Source: an uncultured Collinsella sp.
GTDB lineage: Bacteria; Actinomycetota; Coriobacteriia; Coriobacteriales; Coriobacteriaceae
Reading direction: 5' to 3'
NCBI GenBank assembly: GCA_900556285.1
Contig: USOF01000007.1
Coordinates: 1-15,197, forward strand
Length of the DNA: 15,197 bases
In this document: positions 1-10,095 of the stretch, one piece after another
Numbering within the stretch: position 1 is the stretch's first letter
Layout of the letters: the number at the start of each line of letters is the position of its first letter
Notes under the pieces: generated by a model
Database searches by the model: none
The model's input: only the letters and a program-made list of their open reading frames with translations
Told to the model about the DNA's origin: nothing
Translations under genes and position numbers: made by a program

Positions 1-1388
1 CCGTAGACGTCGACGACGTCGCGCGTGTACATGCCGAGCGCAATGCCGCAGGCCCAAGCCGCACCCAGGCCGCTCATCTCGTCGTTGCTCGCGATGCGGA
101 TGGGCGAGCCCACCAGGTCGCTCTCAAACTGCATCAGGTACGCATCGCGCGTGGGACCGCCGTCAACGCGAAGCTCGGCCAGCGCCGCGCCCGAATCCTC
201 AACCATCGCATCGATCACGTCGAAGATCTGATAGGCGATCGACTCGTCGGCGGCCTTTACGAACTCCGCGCGACCCGTGGTGCGCGTCATGCCAAAGACG
301 CAGCCCTCGGCGTCACTCGCCCAGTGCGGCGCGCCCAGGCCGGTAAACGCCGGCACAAAGTAGACGCGGCTCGCCGGGTTGGCGGCGTAGCACAGGTCGG
401 TGACCTCCTCGGGGTTGTTGATGAGCTCCAGGTCGTCGCGCAGCCAGGTCTTGACGGCGCCGGCGTAGCTCACGTTGCCCTCGAGTACATACTCGGTCAC
501 GCCATCCATACGCCACGCAAGCGAGCTCGAAAGCCCGTGCGAGCTGGCGACAAACTCGTTGCCGACGTTCATCATGACCGAGCTACCGGTGCCATAGGTC
601 GCTTTGGCCATGCCGCGGCTGTGGCAACCCTGCGCAAACAGGGCCGCATGGCTGTCGCCCAGCACGCCGTGCACCGGCACAGGCGCGGGCAAAAAGCCAT
701 CCAGGTCCGTTGTGCCAAACAGACCGTCGGAATCAGTCACCTGCGGTAGGCAGGCCGGATCGATGCCAAAGGCCTCGCACACCGGCTCGCTCCAGCAGCC
801 ACGGCGCAGGTCGAAGAGCTGCGTGCGGCTGGCATTGGACCAGTCACAGCGAAACTCCGCGCCGCCCGTGAGCGTCCAGACCACCCAGGCATCGATGGTG
901 CCCAGACACAGCTCACCCGACGCCGCGGCCTCGGCAGCCGCCGGAACGTTCGCGAGGATCCAAGCCATCTTGCCCGCCGGATAGTAGGGCGAGAGCACCA
1001 GGCCCGTTGTGTCACGCACCAGCTCTGCCACGCCTTCGCGCGCCGCAAGCTCGTCACACAGCTCGCGGGCGCGGGCACACTGCCACACCACGGCGTCGCA
1101 CAGCGGCTCGCCCGTCGCACGGTTCCAGGCAACGGTGGTCTCACGCTGGTTGGAAATGCCAATGCCGGCGACGTCGGCCGGGTCGACCCCGGTCTCCTCC
1201 ACCACGGCGCGCGCCACGGCCAGAACGTTGGCCGCGATCTCGGCCGGATCATGGCTCACCCAGCCGGCCTCGTTGACGATCTGGCGATGCGCGCGGTCGG
1301 CACGATGAATCAGATGGCCGCCCTCGTCCACCAGCAGCGCCTTGGTGCCCTGCGTGGATTGATCGATTCCGATGATGTAGCGGCCCAT
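1..1388 (-). CDS. FGGY-family carbohydrate kinase, GlpK-like (3' end outside window)
   Basis: ATP-dependent sugar or polyol kinase of the cytoplasm. The reading frame is open from the ATG at 1388 to the window edge (462 codons); about 40-50 C-terminal residues are missing compared with glycerol kinase. Seen: an N-terminal phosphate-binding motif IDQSTQGTKALL (residues 8-19), NQRETT (about 80-85), VVWQC, the FGGY signature region YYPAGKMAWILAN, the catalytic aspartate in GDSHAAL (D245), TYGTGSS (to 270), AFTGLGAPHW and a late RVDGG motif. Overall it closely follows E. coli GlpK and would usually be annotated as glycerol kinase. However, two positions that contact glycerol in GlpK differ: Gln246 is Ser and Phe270 is Ser. 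The start has an AAGGGGTG ribosome site. It is the last visible gene of the isomerase-transketolase operon, 56 bases after the transketolase stop. I infer a ketose such as apulose or a ketopentose as substrate rather than glycerol; family certain, substrate not. Confidence 0.9.
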   Translation of the reverse strand, partial: MGRYIIGIDQSTQGTKALLVDEGGHLIHRADRAHRQIVNEAGWVSHDPAEIAANVLAVARAVVEETGVDPADVAGIGISNQRETTVAWNRATGEPLCDAVVWQCARARELCDELAAREGVAELVRDTTGLVLSPYYPAGKMAWILANVPAAAEAAASGELCLGTIDAWVVWTLTGGAEFRCDWSNASRTQLFDLRRGCWSEPVCEAFGIDPACLPQVTDSDGLFGTTDLDGFLPAPVPVHGVLGDSHAALFAQGCHSRGMAKATYGTGSSVMMNVGNEFVASSHGLSSSLAWRMDGVTEYVLEGNVSYAGAVKTWLRDDLELINNPEEVTDLCYAANPASRVYFVPAFTGLGAPHWASDAEGCVFGMTRTTGRAEFVKAADESIAYQIFDVIDAMVEDSGAALAELRVDGGPTRDAYLMQFESDLVGSPIRIASNDEMSGLGAAWACGIALGMYTRDVVDVY

Positions 1389-1407
1389 GGCCACCCCTTT
1401 CAAAATG

Positions 1408-1440
1408 AATGTGACAAAGGGACTGTCCCTTTGTCACATT
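1408..1440. repeat. Perfect 33-base palindrome between transketolase and kinase genes
   Basis: Arms at 1408-1423 and 1425-1440 are perfectly complementary (16 bp) around a single base, with the core GACAAAGGGAC/GTCCCTTTGTC. It begins 4 bases beyond the transketolase C-subunit stop and ends 19 bases before the kinase start. On the minus strand it is not followed by a real T-run, so it is not a classic terminator. It may stabilise the upstream mRNA, attenuate kinase expression, or be a dispersed intergenic repeat. I associate this core with Collinsella-type genomes from memory, which is inference. Confidence 0.85.
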
Positions 1441-1444
1441 CCAA

Positions 1445-2386
1445 TTACTCTGCGGGAAGGAACTCGGCGACCGTCTTGGCAATGCCTTCGCCGGTGAGGC
1501 CGTAGTGCGCAAAGACCTCGGGGCTCGTGCCGGTGATGACCGGCGCGTCGGGCAGGCTCAGGCACTTGACCGGACGCGGACAATGCTCGCCCACGACCTG
1601 CGCGACCATGGAACCCAAGCCGCCGAAGGGGCTGTGCTCCTCGACGGTCACGACGGCACGCGTGGCCCCGGCGGCCTCGATCACGGCCTCGGCGTCGAGC
1701 GGCTTCACACAGTACATGTCGAGCACCGTTGCCGAGATGCCCTGCTCGGCCAGCAGGTCGGCAGCGTCCACGGCACGGCGGACCATCTCGCCGGTAGCGA
1801 CGAGCGTTACATCGGTGCCGCGGCGTACCCAGGTGGCGCGGTCCATCTGGAACGGGCACTCGTCCTCGGTGTACACGTCCTCGACCGGGTTGCGGCCCAC
1901 GCGGATGTAGGCCGGCTTGTTGTCGGCGACCAGGGCCCGCACGAGCTCGGCGGTCTGGAAGCGATCGCTCGGCAGATACACGCGCATGTTGGGAATCGCG
2001 CTCATGGCGGCGATATCCTGCGCGGAGTGATGGCTCATGCCCAAGGCGCCGTAGGACACGCCGCCCGAGATGCCGATGAGCTTGACGTTGGTGTTGGAGT
2101 ACGAGACGTCGACCTTGCACTGCTCATACGAGCGCGTGGTCACAAAGGACGCCGGCGAGGCGGCCCAGGCCTTCTTGCCGCACGAAGCCATGCCGGCGGC
2201 GATGCTCACCAGGTCCTGCTCGGCGATGCCGACCTCGACGGACTGCTGGGGATACTGATCAAAGAACGGCGTGAGCGATGCGGAGCCGCGGGAGTCGGAG
2301 CACAGGACGACGATGTCCTTATCGGTCTTCGCGGCCTCGAGCAGCGTGTCGCAGATAACCTTGCGATTGGCGATCTTGTTAGCCAT
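1445..2386 (-). CDS. Transketolase, C-terminal subunit (pyrimidine-binding and C-terminal domains)
   Basis: The second half of a split, thiamine-diphosphate-dependent transketolase, 313 residues. Seen: the transketolase pyrimidine-domain pattern with EVGIAEQDLV (residues 51-60), where Glu56 is the conserved glutamate that activates the cofactor, followed by GMSHHSAQD (116-124) and a C-terminal domain with VVTVEEHSPFGGLGS. It needs the N-terminal partner encoded immediately upstream to form the active site at the subunit interface. The start at 2386 overlaps the partner's stop by 8 bases and follows an AAGGAGG ribosome site, indicating translational coupling; a longer in-frame start at 2494 has no such support. 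Two-subunit transketolases occur both as housekeeping-type enzymes and as catabolic specialists, for example apulose-4-phosphate transketolase. The operon suggests the latter. Confidence 0.93.
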   Translation of the reverse strand: MANKIANRKVICDTLLEAAKTDKDIVVLCSDSRGSASLTPFFDQYPQQSVEVGIAEQDLVSIAAGMASCGKKAWAASPASFVTTRSYEQCKVDVSYSNTNVKLIGISGGVSYGALGMSHHSAQDIAAMSAIPNMRVYLPSDRFQTAELVRALVADNKPAYIRVGRNPVEDVYTEDECPFQMDRATWVRRGTDVTLVATGEMVRRAVDAADLLAEQGISATVLDMYCVKPLDAEAVIEAAGATRAVVTVEEHSPFGGLGSMVAQVVGEHCPRPVKCLSLPDAPVITGTSPEVFAHYGLTGEGIAKTVAEFLPAE

Positions 2387-3215
2387 TGATGGCCTCCTTA
2401 TGGGCAGCGAAATCGGCGATGATCTGGGCATATTCCTCATCGTTGGGCAGGTGATGATGCCAGGCGGCCTTGTCCTCCATAACGGGCGAGCCATAGCCCT
2501 TCACCGTGTTGAGGATGATGACCGTGGGCTTGCCGCAGGTCTCGGTCGCAAGCGTCAGCGCGGCGTCGATGGCCCGGACGTCGTTGCCCGGAATGGAGAG
2601 CACGTTCCAGCCGAAGGCGGCCCAGCGCTCCTCCTGCGAATCCTGCTTCATAACGTCCTCGGTGCTACCGCTAATCTGCAGGCGGTTGCGGTCCACGAGC
2701 GCGCACAGGTTATCGAGCTGGTAGTTACCGCCGCTCATGGCGCCCTCCCAGACCGAGCCCTCGGCAAGCTCGCCATCGCCCATGATGGTGTAGACGCGGT
2801 AATCGCGGCCATCCATCTTGCCGGCAAGCGCCATGCCCACGGCCACGGGCAGGCCGTGACCCAGCGAGCCCGAGTTCATTTCGATGCCCTTGAGCTTGTT
2901 GTTGGGGTGGCCGATGTAGGGGCTGCCGAACTTGGAGAAGCGGGCCTTGACGTCGTCGAGGTCAAGATAGCCCTCGTGGCAGAGCACCGCGTAGTAGGCC
3001 TCCATAGCGTGGCCCTTGGAAAGCACGAAGCGGTCGCGGTTGGGATCGTCGACGGTCTCGGGCGAAATGTTGAGGTGGTTGGCGTAGAGGGTCATGAGGG
3101 CGTCGATCACCGACATGTCGCCGCCGATGTGGCCGCCGGCGCCAGCCATGATGATATCGACGCAATCGCGGCGAAGGTCCCAGCGCAGGGACTCAAGCTC
3201 TTCGATAGTTGCCAT
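2379..3215 (-). CDS. Transketolase, N-terminal subunit (thiamine diphosphate-binding domain)
   Basis: The first half of the split transketolase, 278 residues. Seen: GAGGHIGGDMS (residues 25-35), the conserved LSKGHA (65-70), NSGSLGHGLPVAVG (114-127) and the thiamine-diphosphate/metal motif GDGELAEGSVWE (146-157) ending at DRN (175-177). These match the diphosphate-binding domain of the transketolase family. It should pair with the next gene to move a two-carbon ketol unit between sugar phosphates. The start at 3215 lies 2 bases beyond the isomerase stop, with a GAGGAGAG ribosome site inside the isomerase 3' end, so isomerase and both subunits look translationally coupled. The substrate cannot be read from sequence; context suggests the phosphorylated ketose made by the neighbouring isomerase and kinase. 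Confidence 0.93.
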   Translation of the reverse strand: MATIEELESLRWDLRRDCVDIIMAGAGGHIGGDMSVIDALMTLYANHLNISPETVDDPNRDRFVLSKGHAMEAYYAVLCHEGYLDLDDVKARFSKFGSPYIGHPNNKLKGIEMNSGSLGHGLPVAVGMALAGKMDGRDYRVYTIMGDGELAEGSVWEGAMSGGNYQLDNLCALVDRNRLQISGSTEDVMKQDSQEERWAAFGWNVLSIPGNDVRAIDAALTLATETCGKPTVIILNTVKGYGSPVMEDKAAWHHHLPNDEEYAQIIADFAAHKEAING

Positions 3216-3217
3216 TT

Positions 3218-4618
3218 CTACTCTCCTCGCAGGTAGGCTTTAACGTCTTCTTCGATGGGGTCGTACAGGTCGGGGGCAATGCCGAGGTACTTGCACGCCT
3301 CGTAGAGCACCGGCACCACGTTGGCGTGAATAGCGACGCAGTGGTGGATGTAGGGGCCCTCGACGATCTTGGCCTCGAGGCGCTTGAGGTTGTCGACCTC
3401 GACCCACAGATAGGTGCCCATGCCGGCCGGGCCGTCGATGCCGCGGGCGTTGCCCAGCAGCAGCGAGTACTCGCCGTTGTCGCCGTCAAAGCGGGCAAGG
3501 GTGAGGTCGCCGTGCTTGGCCTCGGCCGTCAGCGCGCCGGGGTGATCGAAAGCCAGCGGGTAGGTGAGCTTGGGCTTGACGGCCGCGCAGCTGCAGGGCC
3601 AGGGGCCGCAGTGCTGCAGCAGCTCGCCGTTCTCGTTGTCGGGATGGCGGACGGTCCAGTCGGCGAACATGCCGCGGTGACGGCCCAGGTCGGCAGCCTC
3701 GACCATGAGCGCGGTGATGGCGCCGTGGATGTCGGTCTCGCAGACGACCGGGATACCCATCTCGTTGAGGATGGCGTTGGCGGCGCAGGGCATAATGCCC
3801 AGCTCGTCCTGCAGGGCATTCCAGCACTGGATGGCGCCGGCGTTGCAGCCGTACTTCTCGACCAGGCGCTTCATAGCGATGGCGAGCCCTGCGACCGCGG
3901 GGACCTTGTCCTCGGGTATGCAGATCTCAAAGCTGTGGCGAATGTGGTCGAGCATGGCGGCCATGGCCTGCTCGTCGGCCTGAGCGTCGCGCACAGCCTG
4001 AACAAGTTCGGTCATGGGGATGGGCGAAAGCTGAATATTGAACTTCTCGAGCAGCTCGCCCTCGTTGCACATGGTGGACCAGAAGTCGAACGGACGGGTC
4101 GCCATCTGCAGGATGCGCGTGTGCTTGAAGGTCTTGGCCACGTTGCACACGGCCAAAAAGTCCCAGACGCCGCGCTCGAACTCGGGATCGGTCAGGCGGC
4201 AGTTGGTCATATAGGTAAAGGGAACCTGGAAGCGGCGCAGAACCTTGCCGGTGGCGAACAGGCCGCACTGGCTATCGCGCAGGCGGGTGCCGTCGGGCTC
4301 GGGACGCTCATCGCGCGGGCCCCACAGCAGCACAGGCAGACCGAGCTCGCGGGCAAGGCGGGCGCAAACGTACTCGGTACCAAAGTTGGCATGGCACAGC
4401 ATAATGCCATCGACGCCCTCGGCGCGGAATTTCTTGACGATAGGCTCAATGTGGCTGTCGTCGAACAGCAGGCCCTCGTCATTGATGTCGTCGATATCCA
4501 CGATGTCGACGCCGATCTCGCGCAGGCGATCAGCCGTCAGGCCGCGATACTTGATTGCGTCCGGCGCGCTAAAGATGCTGCGGCGCGTGGGCACAAAGCC
4601 GAGCTTGATCTTGTCCAT
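3218..4618 (-). CDS. L-fucose/L-arabinose isomerase-family sugar isomerase
   Basis: A predicted metal-dependent aldose-ketose isomerase, 466 residues, in the FucI/AraA superfamily. Seen: an N-terminal Rossmann-like part with GIMLCHANFGTEY (71-83), the motif VCETDIHGAITAL (292-304) carrying likely metal ligand Glu294, FADWT with Asp320, a QHCGPWP segment (335-341) and a His pair in YIHHCVAIHANV (423-434) that resembles the metal-binding His of FucI. It is shorter than E. coli FucI (about 590) and AraA (500) and belongs to neither core subgroup. The start at 4618 follows GGGGAGGA. It is the first gene of the operon with split transketolase and FGGY kinase, so its product is probably the ketose phosphorylated by that kinase. 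Candidates are D-apiose to apulose, or another pentose; which one is inference. Confidence 0.85.
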   Translation of the reverse strand: MDKIKLGFVPTRRSIFSAPDAIKYRGLTADRLREIGVDIVDIDDINDEGLLFDDSHIEPIVKKFRAEGVDGIMLCHANFGTEYVCARLARELGLPVLLWGPRDERPEPDGTRLRDSQCGLFATGKVLRRFQVPFTYMTNCRLTDPEFERGVWDFLAVCNVAKTFKHTRILQMATRPFDFWSTMCNEGELLEKFNIQLSPIPMTELVQAVRDAQADEQAMAAMLDHIRHSFEICIPEDKVPAVAGLAIAMKRLVEKYGCNAGAIQCWNALQDELGIMPCAANAILNEMGIPVVCETDIHGAITALMVEAADLGRHRGMFADWTVRHPDNENGELLQHCGPWPCSCAAVKPKLTYPLAFDHPGALTAEAKHGDLTLARFDGDNGEYSLLLGNARGIDGPAGMGTYLWVEVDNLKRLEAKIVEGPYIHHCVAIHANVVPVLYEACKYLGIAPDLYDPIEEDVKAYLRGE

Positions 4619-4644
4619 GTACGTCCTCCCCTAATCACATGTTC

Positions 4645-4681
4645 AGTAAACAGACGCATGTTTCGTTTTGTTCTGTTTACT
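4645..4681. promoter_or_regulatory. Candidate LacI-family operator upstream of the isomerase operon
   Basis: A perfect 10-base inverted repeat, AGTAAACAGA (4645-4654) and TCTGTTTACT (4672-4681), with a 17-base spacer. It lies downstream of the predicted -10, overlapping or just after the transcription start, where a repressor would block transcription. The surrounding leader is dense in TAAACA/TGTTTA half-sites (for example 4698-4703 and 4758-4763), and the same half-sites recur at the regulator's own promoter (5971-5992). The repeat is seen; binding by the adjacent LacI protein is inferred. Confidence 0.55.
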
Positions 4682-4700
4682 AAATGTTTTACTCTTTTGT

Positions 4701-4729
4701 TTAATAGTCTAGCGCGAAAGTCCCGTAAA
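4701..4729 (-). promoter_or_regulatory. Putative promoter of the isomerase-transketolase-kinase operon
   Basis: Minus-strand -35-like TTTACG (4724-4729) and -10-like TATTAA (4701-4706) are separated by 17 bases. Each matches four of six sigma-70 consensus positions. The sequence CTAGACTATTAAAC around the -10 is nearly repeated at the lacI promoter (CTAGCTATTAAAC), suggesting shared ancestry or shared control. Confidence 0.45.
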
Positions 4730-4784
4730 CGGTAGAGAAATCAGCCTAAACGGTATGTAAACAAACTGAACATACAAGGGAAAC

Positions 4785-4810
4785 AAAAAGAGGGCCCCGA
4801 AGGACCCTCT
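4785..4810 (-). terminator. Rho-independent terminator after the LacI-family gene
   Basis: On the minus strand a 9-base-pair stem (4789-4797 with 4802-4810, one G-T pair) closes a TTCG tetraloop and is followed by TTTTT-type sequence (4785-4789 read in reverse). It lies 66 bases beyond the lacI stop and upstream of the isomerase promoter, so regulator and catabolic genes appear to be separate transcripts. Confidence 0.85.
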
Positions 4811-4876
4811 CTTAGTAGCGTTAGATATGGCTGCCTTAGCGAGCTTTGCCGCCCTGCGCCCCGGCGTTTTCTTCGC

Positions 4877-5887
4877 CTAGATCTCGCACACGCTCTGGCG
4901 CTCGACAAAGTAGGTCGACACGGCCGTCTTGCAGGTATAGCTCTTGGGGTTGCGGATGTTGCCCACCAGGCGACGCACCGCGATCTCGCCCACCTCGTGC
5001 TTGGGAACATGCACCGTGGTGAGCGGCGGGTTGGAGAAGGCGCCCAAAGACAGGTCGTCAAAGCCGATGATCGAGACATCCTCGGGCACGCGAATACCGT
5101 GCTCGTTGAACGCGCGCATGGCGCCCACGGCGAGCACGTCGTTCTCGGCAAAGAAAGCCGTCGGCAGATCGTCGCGCGAGACGTTGTCGAGCCACACGCC
5201 CATGTCGTGATAAGCGCCCTCGAGCGTGGTACCCAGCGTGACGTGCCATGCCGGGTTGGCCTCAAGATCCGCGTCCTCAAGCGCTTGGCGATAGCCGCGC
5301 TCGCGGTCCTTAAAGTTGCGGATCCGAAGGTCGCCCGCCAGATAGCCGATTTGCCTGTGGCCTTTCTCGATAAGGTAATCCACGGCACGCAGCACCGAAT
5401 CGGTGTTGGCGATGACTACGGCATCGAAGTACTGGCGATCGCTCCAGCCGTCGAGCACAATCAGGTGGGCGGCAGCGTCGGCGAACAGGGCGTAGTCCTC
5501 CTCGCCCAGCTCGGTACCCATCAGCACGATGGCGGCCGACGGGTCGGCGATCAGGCCCTCGACCTGCGGGCGCACGGCGTCCAGGTCGCTAAAGTCGAGC
5601 GAGACAAAGCTCGTGCTCATGCCGTGGCGACGCGCCTGGCGCTCCACGCCCTCGATGACCGCGGGATGGAAGGTGCTCTCGTCCAGGATGGCGCCCGTCT
5701 TGCGCGCAAGCACAAACTGGATGCTCTCGAGCTGCGTCGACTGCTGATAGCCAAGCGACTGCGCGCACTCCAGGATGACCTTGGCGGTCTCCTCGCTCAC
5801 GCTGCGCTTGCGGTTGAGCGCGTTGGACACGGTTGCGGGCGAAAAGCCGGTAATGCGGCTGATCTCGCGGACGCTTGCTTTAGCCAT
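4877..5887 (-). CDS. LacI-family transcriptional regulator
   Basis: A DNA-binding sugar-responsive regulator of 336 residues, typical LacI/GalR length. Seen: an N-terminal helix-turn-helix, SVREISRITGFSPATVSNAL (residues 5-24), with the NRKRSVSEETAKVI hinge approach after it. The remainder is a periplasmic-binding-protein-like sensor with AIVLMGTE, IEKGHRQIGYLAGD, FFAENDVLAVGAMRAF and DVSIIGFDDLSLGAF segments. I chose the ATG at 5887 because it has an AGGGGG ribosome site and gives the standard MAKASVREIS start; an upstream in-frame ATG at 5968 would add an unrelated tail. It sits directly upstream of the isomerase operon on the same strand and is separated from it by a terminator. Shared half-sites suggest that it represses that operon and itself. 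The effector is unknown, and control of the adjacent beta-glucosidase operon is less likely because that operon has its own antiterminator. Confidence 0.93.
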   Translation of the reverse strand: MAKASVREISRITGFSPATVSNALNRKRSVSEETAKVILECAQSLGYQQSTQLESIQFVLARKTGAILDESTFHPAVIEGVERQARRHGMSTSFVSLDFSDLDAVRPQVEGLIADPSAAIVLMGTELGEEDYALFADAAAHLIVLDGWSDRQYFDAVVIANTDSVLRAVDYLIEKGHRQIGYLAGDLRIRNFKDRERGYRQALEDADLEANPAWHVTLGTTLEGAYHDMGVWLDNVSRDDLPTAFFAENDVLAVGAMRAFNEHGIRVPEDVSIIGFDDLSLGAFSNPPLTTVHVPKHEVGEIAVRRLVGNIRNPKSYTCKTAVSTYFVERQSVCEI

Positions 5888-5970
5888 CGTTCCCCCTAGC
5901 ATCGGTCGCGGCCGAGCATCGTGGCTTGACCGCCCCGTGGCTCGGCAACTAAACGACCGCAAATTCAATC

Positions 5971-5992
5971 TAAACAGAATAGTAAATGTTTA
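5971..5992. promoter_or_regulatory. Candidate operator at the lacI promoter
   Basis: TAAACA (5971-5976) and TGTTTA (5987-5992) form an inverted repeat with a 10-base spacer, overlapping the presumed -10 region of the regulator. It shares TAAACAGA with the inverted repeat in front of the isomerase gene, consistent with autoregulation by the LacI-family protein (inference). Confidence 0.45.
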
Positions 5993-6016
5993 ATAGCTAG
6001 TTTAGCCTGTTGTCAA
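5990..6016 (-). promoter_or_regulatory. Putative lacI promoter
   Basis: A consensus -35 TTGACA occurs on the minus strand (6011-6016), followed after 15 bases by TATTAA (5990-5995), or after 18 bases by TAAACA. The spacing for TATTAA is short, so the exact -10 is uncertain. It lies between the GH1 stop and the lacI start. Confidence 0.5.
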
Positions 6017-6069
6017 GCGAAGTGGCACGACTATTCCCCCAACGGGCGCATTTGTCCATCTTAACGTTA

Positions 6070-9083
<3,014 letters not shown>

Positions 9084-9153
9084 CATTGGCTCCTTTGCAC
9101 AATCTTGGCTTACTGTTCGAATCGGCAAAGGTCATGCCCCGAATGGCTACGGG

Positions 9154-9993
9154 TTACAATCCTTTTTTGGAGATGATCCGGTTGAGATGGATCATCAGAT
9201 AGAGTTCCTCCTCCTCGGAGAGCGTGGCGTCCCACGTTTCACGACAATAGGAACCGATATGCTTCACGCACTCTGCCAACTGCGGAAACTCCTCACGAAA
9301 GTTCTTGTACATCTGCATGTTGGCGCTGTTCAGCGACTCGCCGGCTTGAATGCGCTTGAACAGGTACCGCAGATGCGTGGCGAAGCGGGTGAAATCAAAG
9401 GAATCGCGGTCGACAATAATGCGGAAATCGCTTTCGAGAATCTCGATAACGTCCTCGAGCATATCGTCGAACTGCTTTGCGGGCTCGGCCGTGGCTTTGA
9501 CGGCTTCAACAACCCGTGCGTTCACGAGATTCATCGCAATACTGGCAATCTCATCCTTGGGAAGCCGCTCTCCGAGCTCCTTCTCGAGTCGCATGACGAT
9601 AAACTGGGCAGCCTTGTATTCCTTCGGATACGTCTCCCGCACTTCATAGGCAAGAGGCATCGCGATGCGGACCCCCTTTTGGGCTCGCGCAACGGCAAAC
9701 GACAGGTGATCAGCCATGAACAGCGTCGCATTGGTCGAGAGGTCGTAGGGCAGTTCGTTGGCAACGATGTCCATAACTTTCGCCGCAAACATCACGATAT
9801 CCGAGGGAAGATCCCTCATGACATCTTGTCCTTTAGGATCAATGTCGTAAAACGTATGCTCGATTTTAGAAAGAGGGAGCTCTCGAGGAAAATCTCCGCC
9901 GAAACCGACGCCCCTGCCCATGGCGATGACATCTCGCCCCTGTCCGTCTCGGCAAAGAACCGCGTTGTTGTTAAGCTTTTTAATTGCAAGCAT
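9154..9993 (-). CDS. bglG: BglG/LicT-family transcriptional antiterminator
   Basis: An RNA-binding antiterminator controlling the bgl operon, 279 residues, the usual BglG length. Seen: a CAT RNA-binding domain (1-55, MLAIKKLNNNAVLC), PRD1 with His96 in ADHLSFAVARAQKG, and PRD2 with His207 in FATHLRYLFKRI and His269 in LYLMIHLNRIISKK. The second PRD1 position, normally His (IALHFVNA in the family), is Asn155 here (SIAMNLVNAR). The start at 9993 follows a near-perfect AAAGGAGG site; a longer in-frame ATG at 10062 lies inside the terminator hairpin region and is rejected. In this family the permease phosphorylates PRD1 to inactivate the protein when substrate is absent, and HPr activates it. Its target, a RAT element and terminator, lies just upstream. 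Confidence 0.95.
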   Translation of the reverse strand: MLAIKKLNNNAVLCRDGQGRDVIAMGRGVGFGGDFPRELPLSKIEHTFYDIDPKGQDVMRDLPSDIVMFAAKVMDIVANELPYDLSTNATLFMADHLSFAVARAQKGVRIAMPLAYEVRETYPKEYKAAQFIVMRLEKELGERLPKDEIASIAMNLVNARVVEAVKATAEPAKQFDDMLEDVIEILESDFRIIVDRDSFDFTRFATHLRYLFKRIQAGESLNSANMQMYKNFREEFPQLAECVKHIGSYCRETWDATLSEEEELYLMIHLNRIISKKGL

Positions 9994-10022
9994 GGTGAAC
10001 CTCCTTTCAAGAACACTCACAG

Positions 10023-10067
10023 AAAAAGGCATGATAGCCAATAGCAGTGCTATTGCGGTCATGCCTT
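10023..10067 (-). terminator. Conditional terminator in the bglG leader
   Basis: On the minus strand AAGGCATGA (10059-10067 in reverse sense, pairing with 10026-10034) encloses an inner CAATAGC/GCTATTG stem and is followed by TTTTTCT (10021-10027). It stands between the promoter and bglG and 29 bases after the complete RAT, as expected for a BglG-controlled terminator. Confidence 0.88.
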
Positions 10068-10079
10068 ACGTAACAATCC
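10057..10079 (-). promoter_or_regulatory. Second, collapsed RAT-like motif overlapping the terminator
   Basis: A second exact GGATTGTTAC (10070-10079) leads directly into AAGGCATGACC, resembling the 3' half of a RAT but lacking the apical stem. It overlaps the 5' arm of the terminator. It may be a degenerate or alternative BglG contact site; function is inferred. Confidence 0.5.
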
Positions 10080-10095
10080 GTGTTGTATTGCTCTT

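Noticed and set aside
1..1388. Calling the FGGY gene glpK outright
   Set aside because: Overall similarity is high, but glycerol-contact residues are changed and no glycerol transporter or GlpD is nearby; the operon context is sugar catabolism.
1505..2389. Long plus-strand open frame opposite the transketolase C subunit
   Set aside because: It is antisense to a gene with clear catalytic motifs, and its Gly/Ala/Val/His-rich product is typical of a GC-rich shadow frame.
1..4618. Sulfoquinovose (sulfo-transketolase) pathway
   Set aside because: That pathway also uses a split transketolase, but as I recall it has no FGGY kinase, and no sulfosugar-specific reductase, isomerase or exporter is visible here.
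3209..4735. 508-residue plus-strand open frame opposite the isomerase
   Set aside because: It mirrors the isomerase gene codon for codon, has no recognisable domain, and extends into the isomerase promoter.
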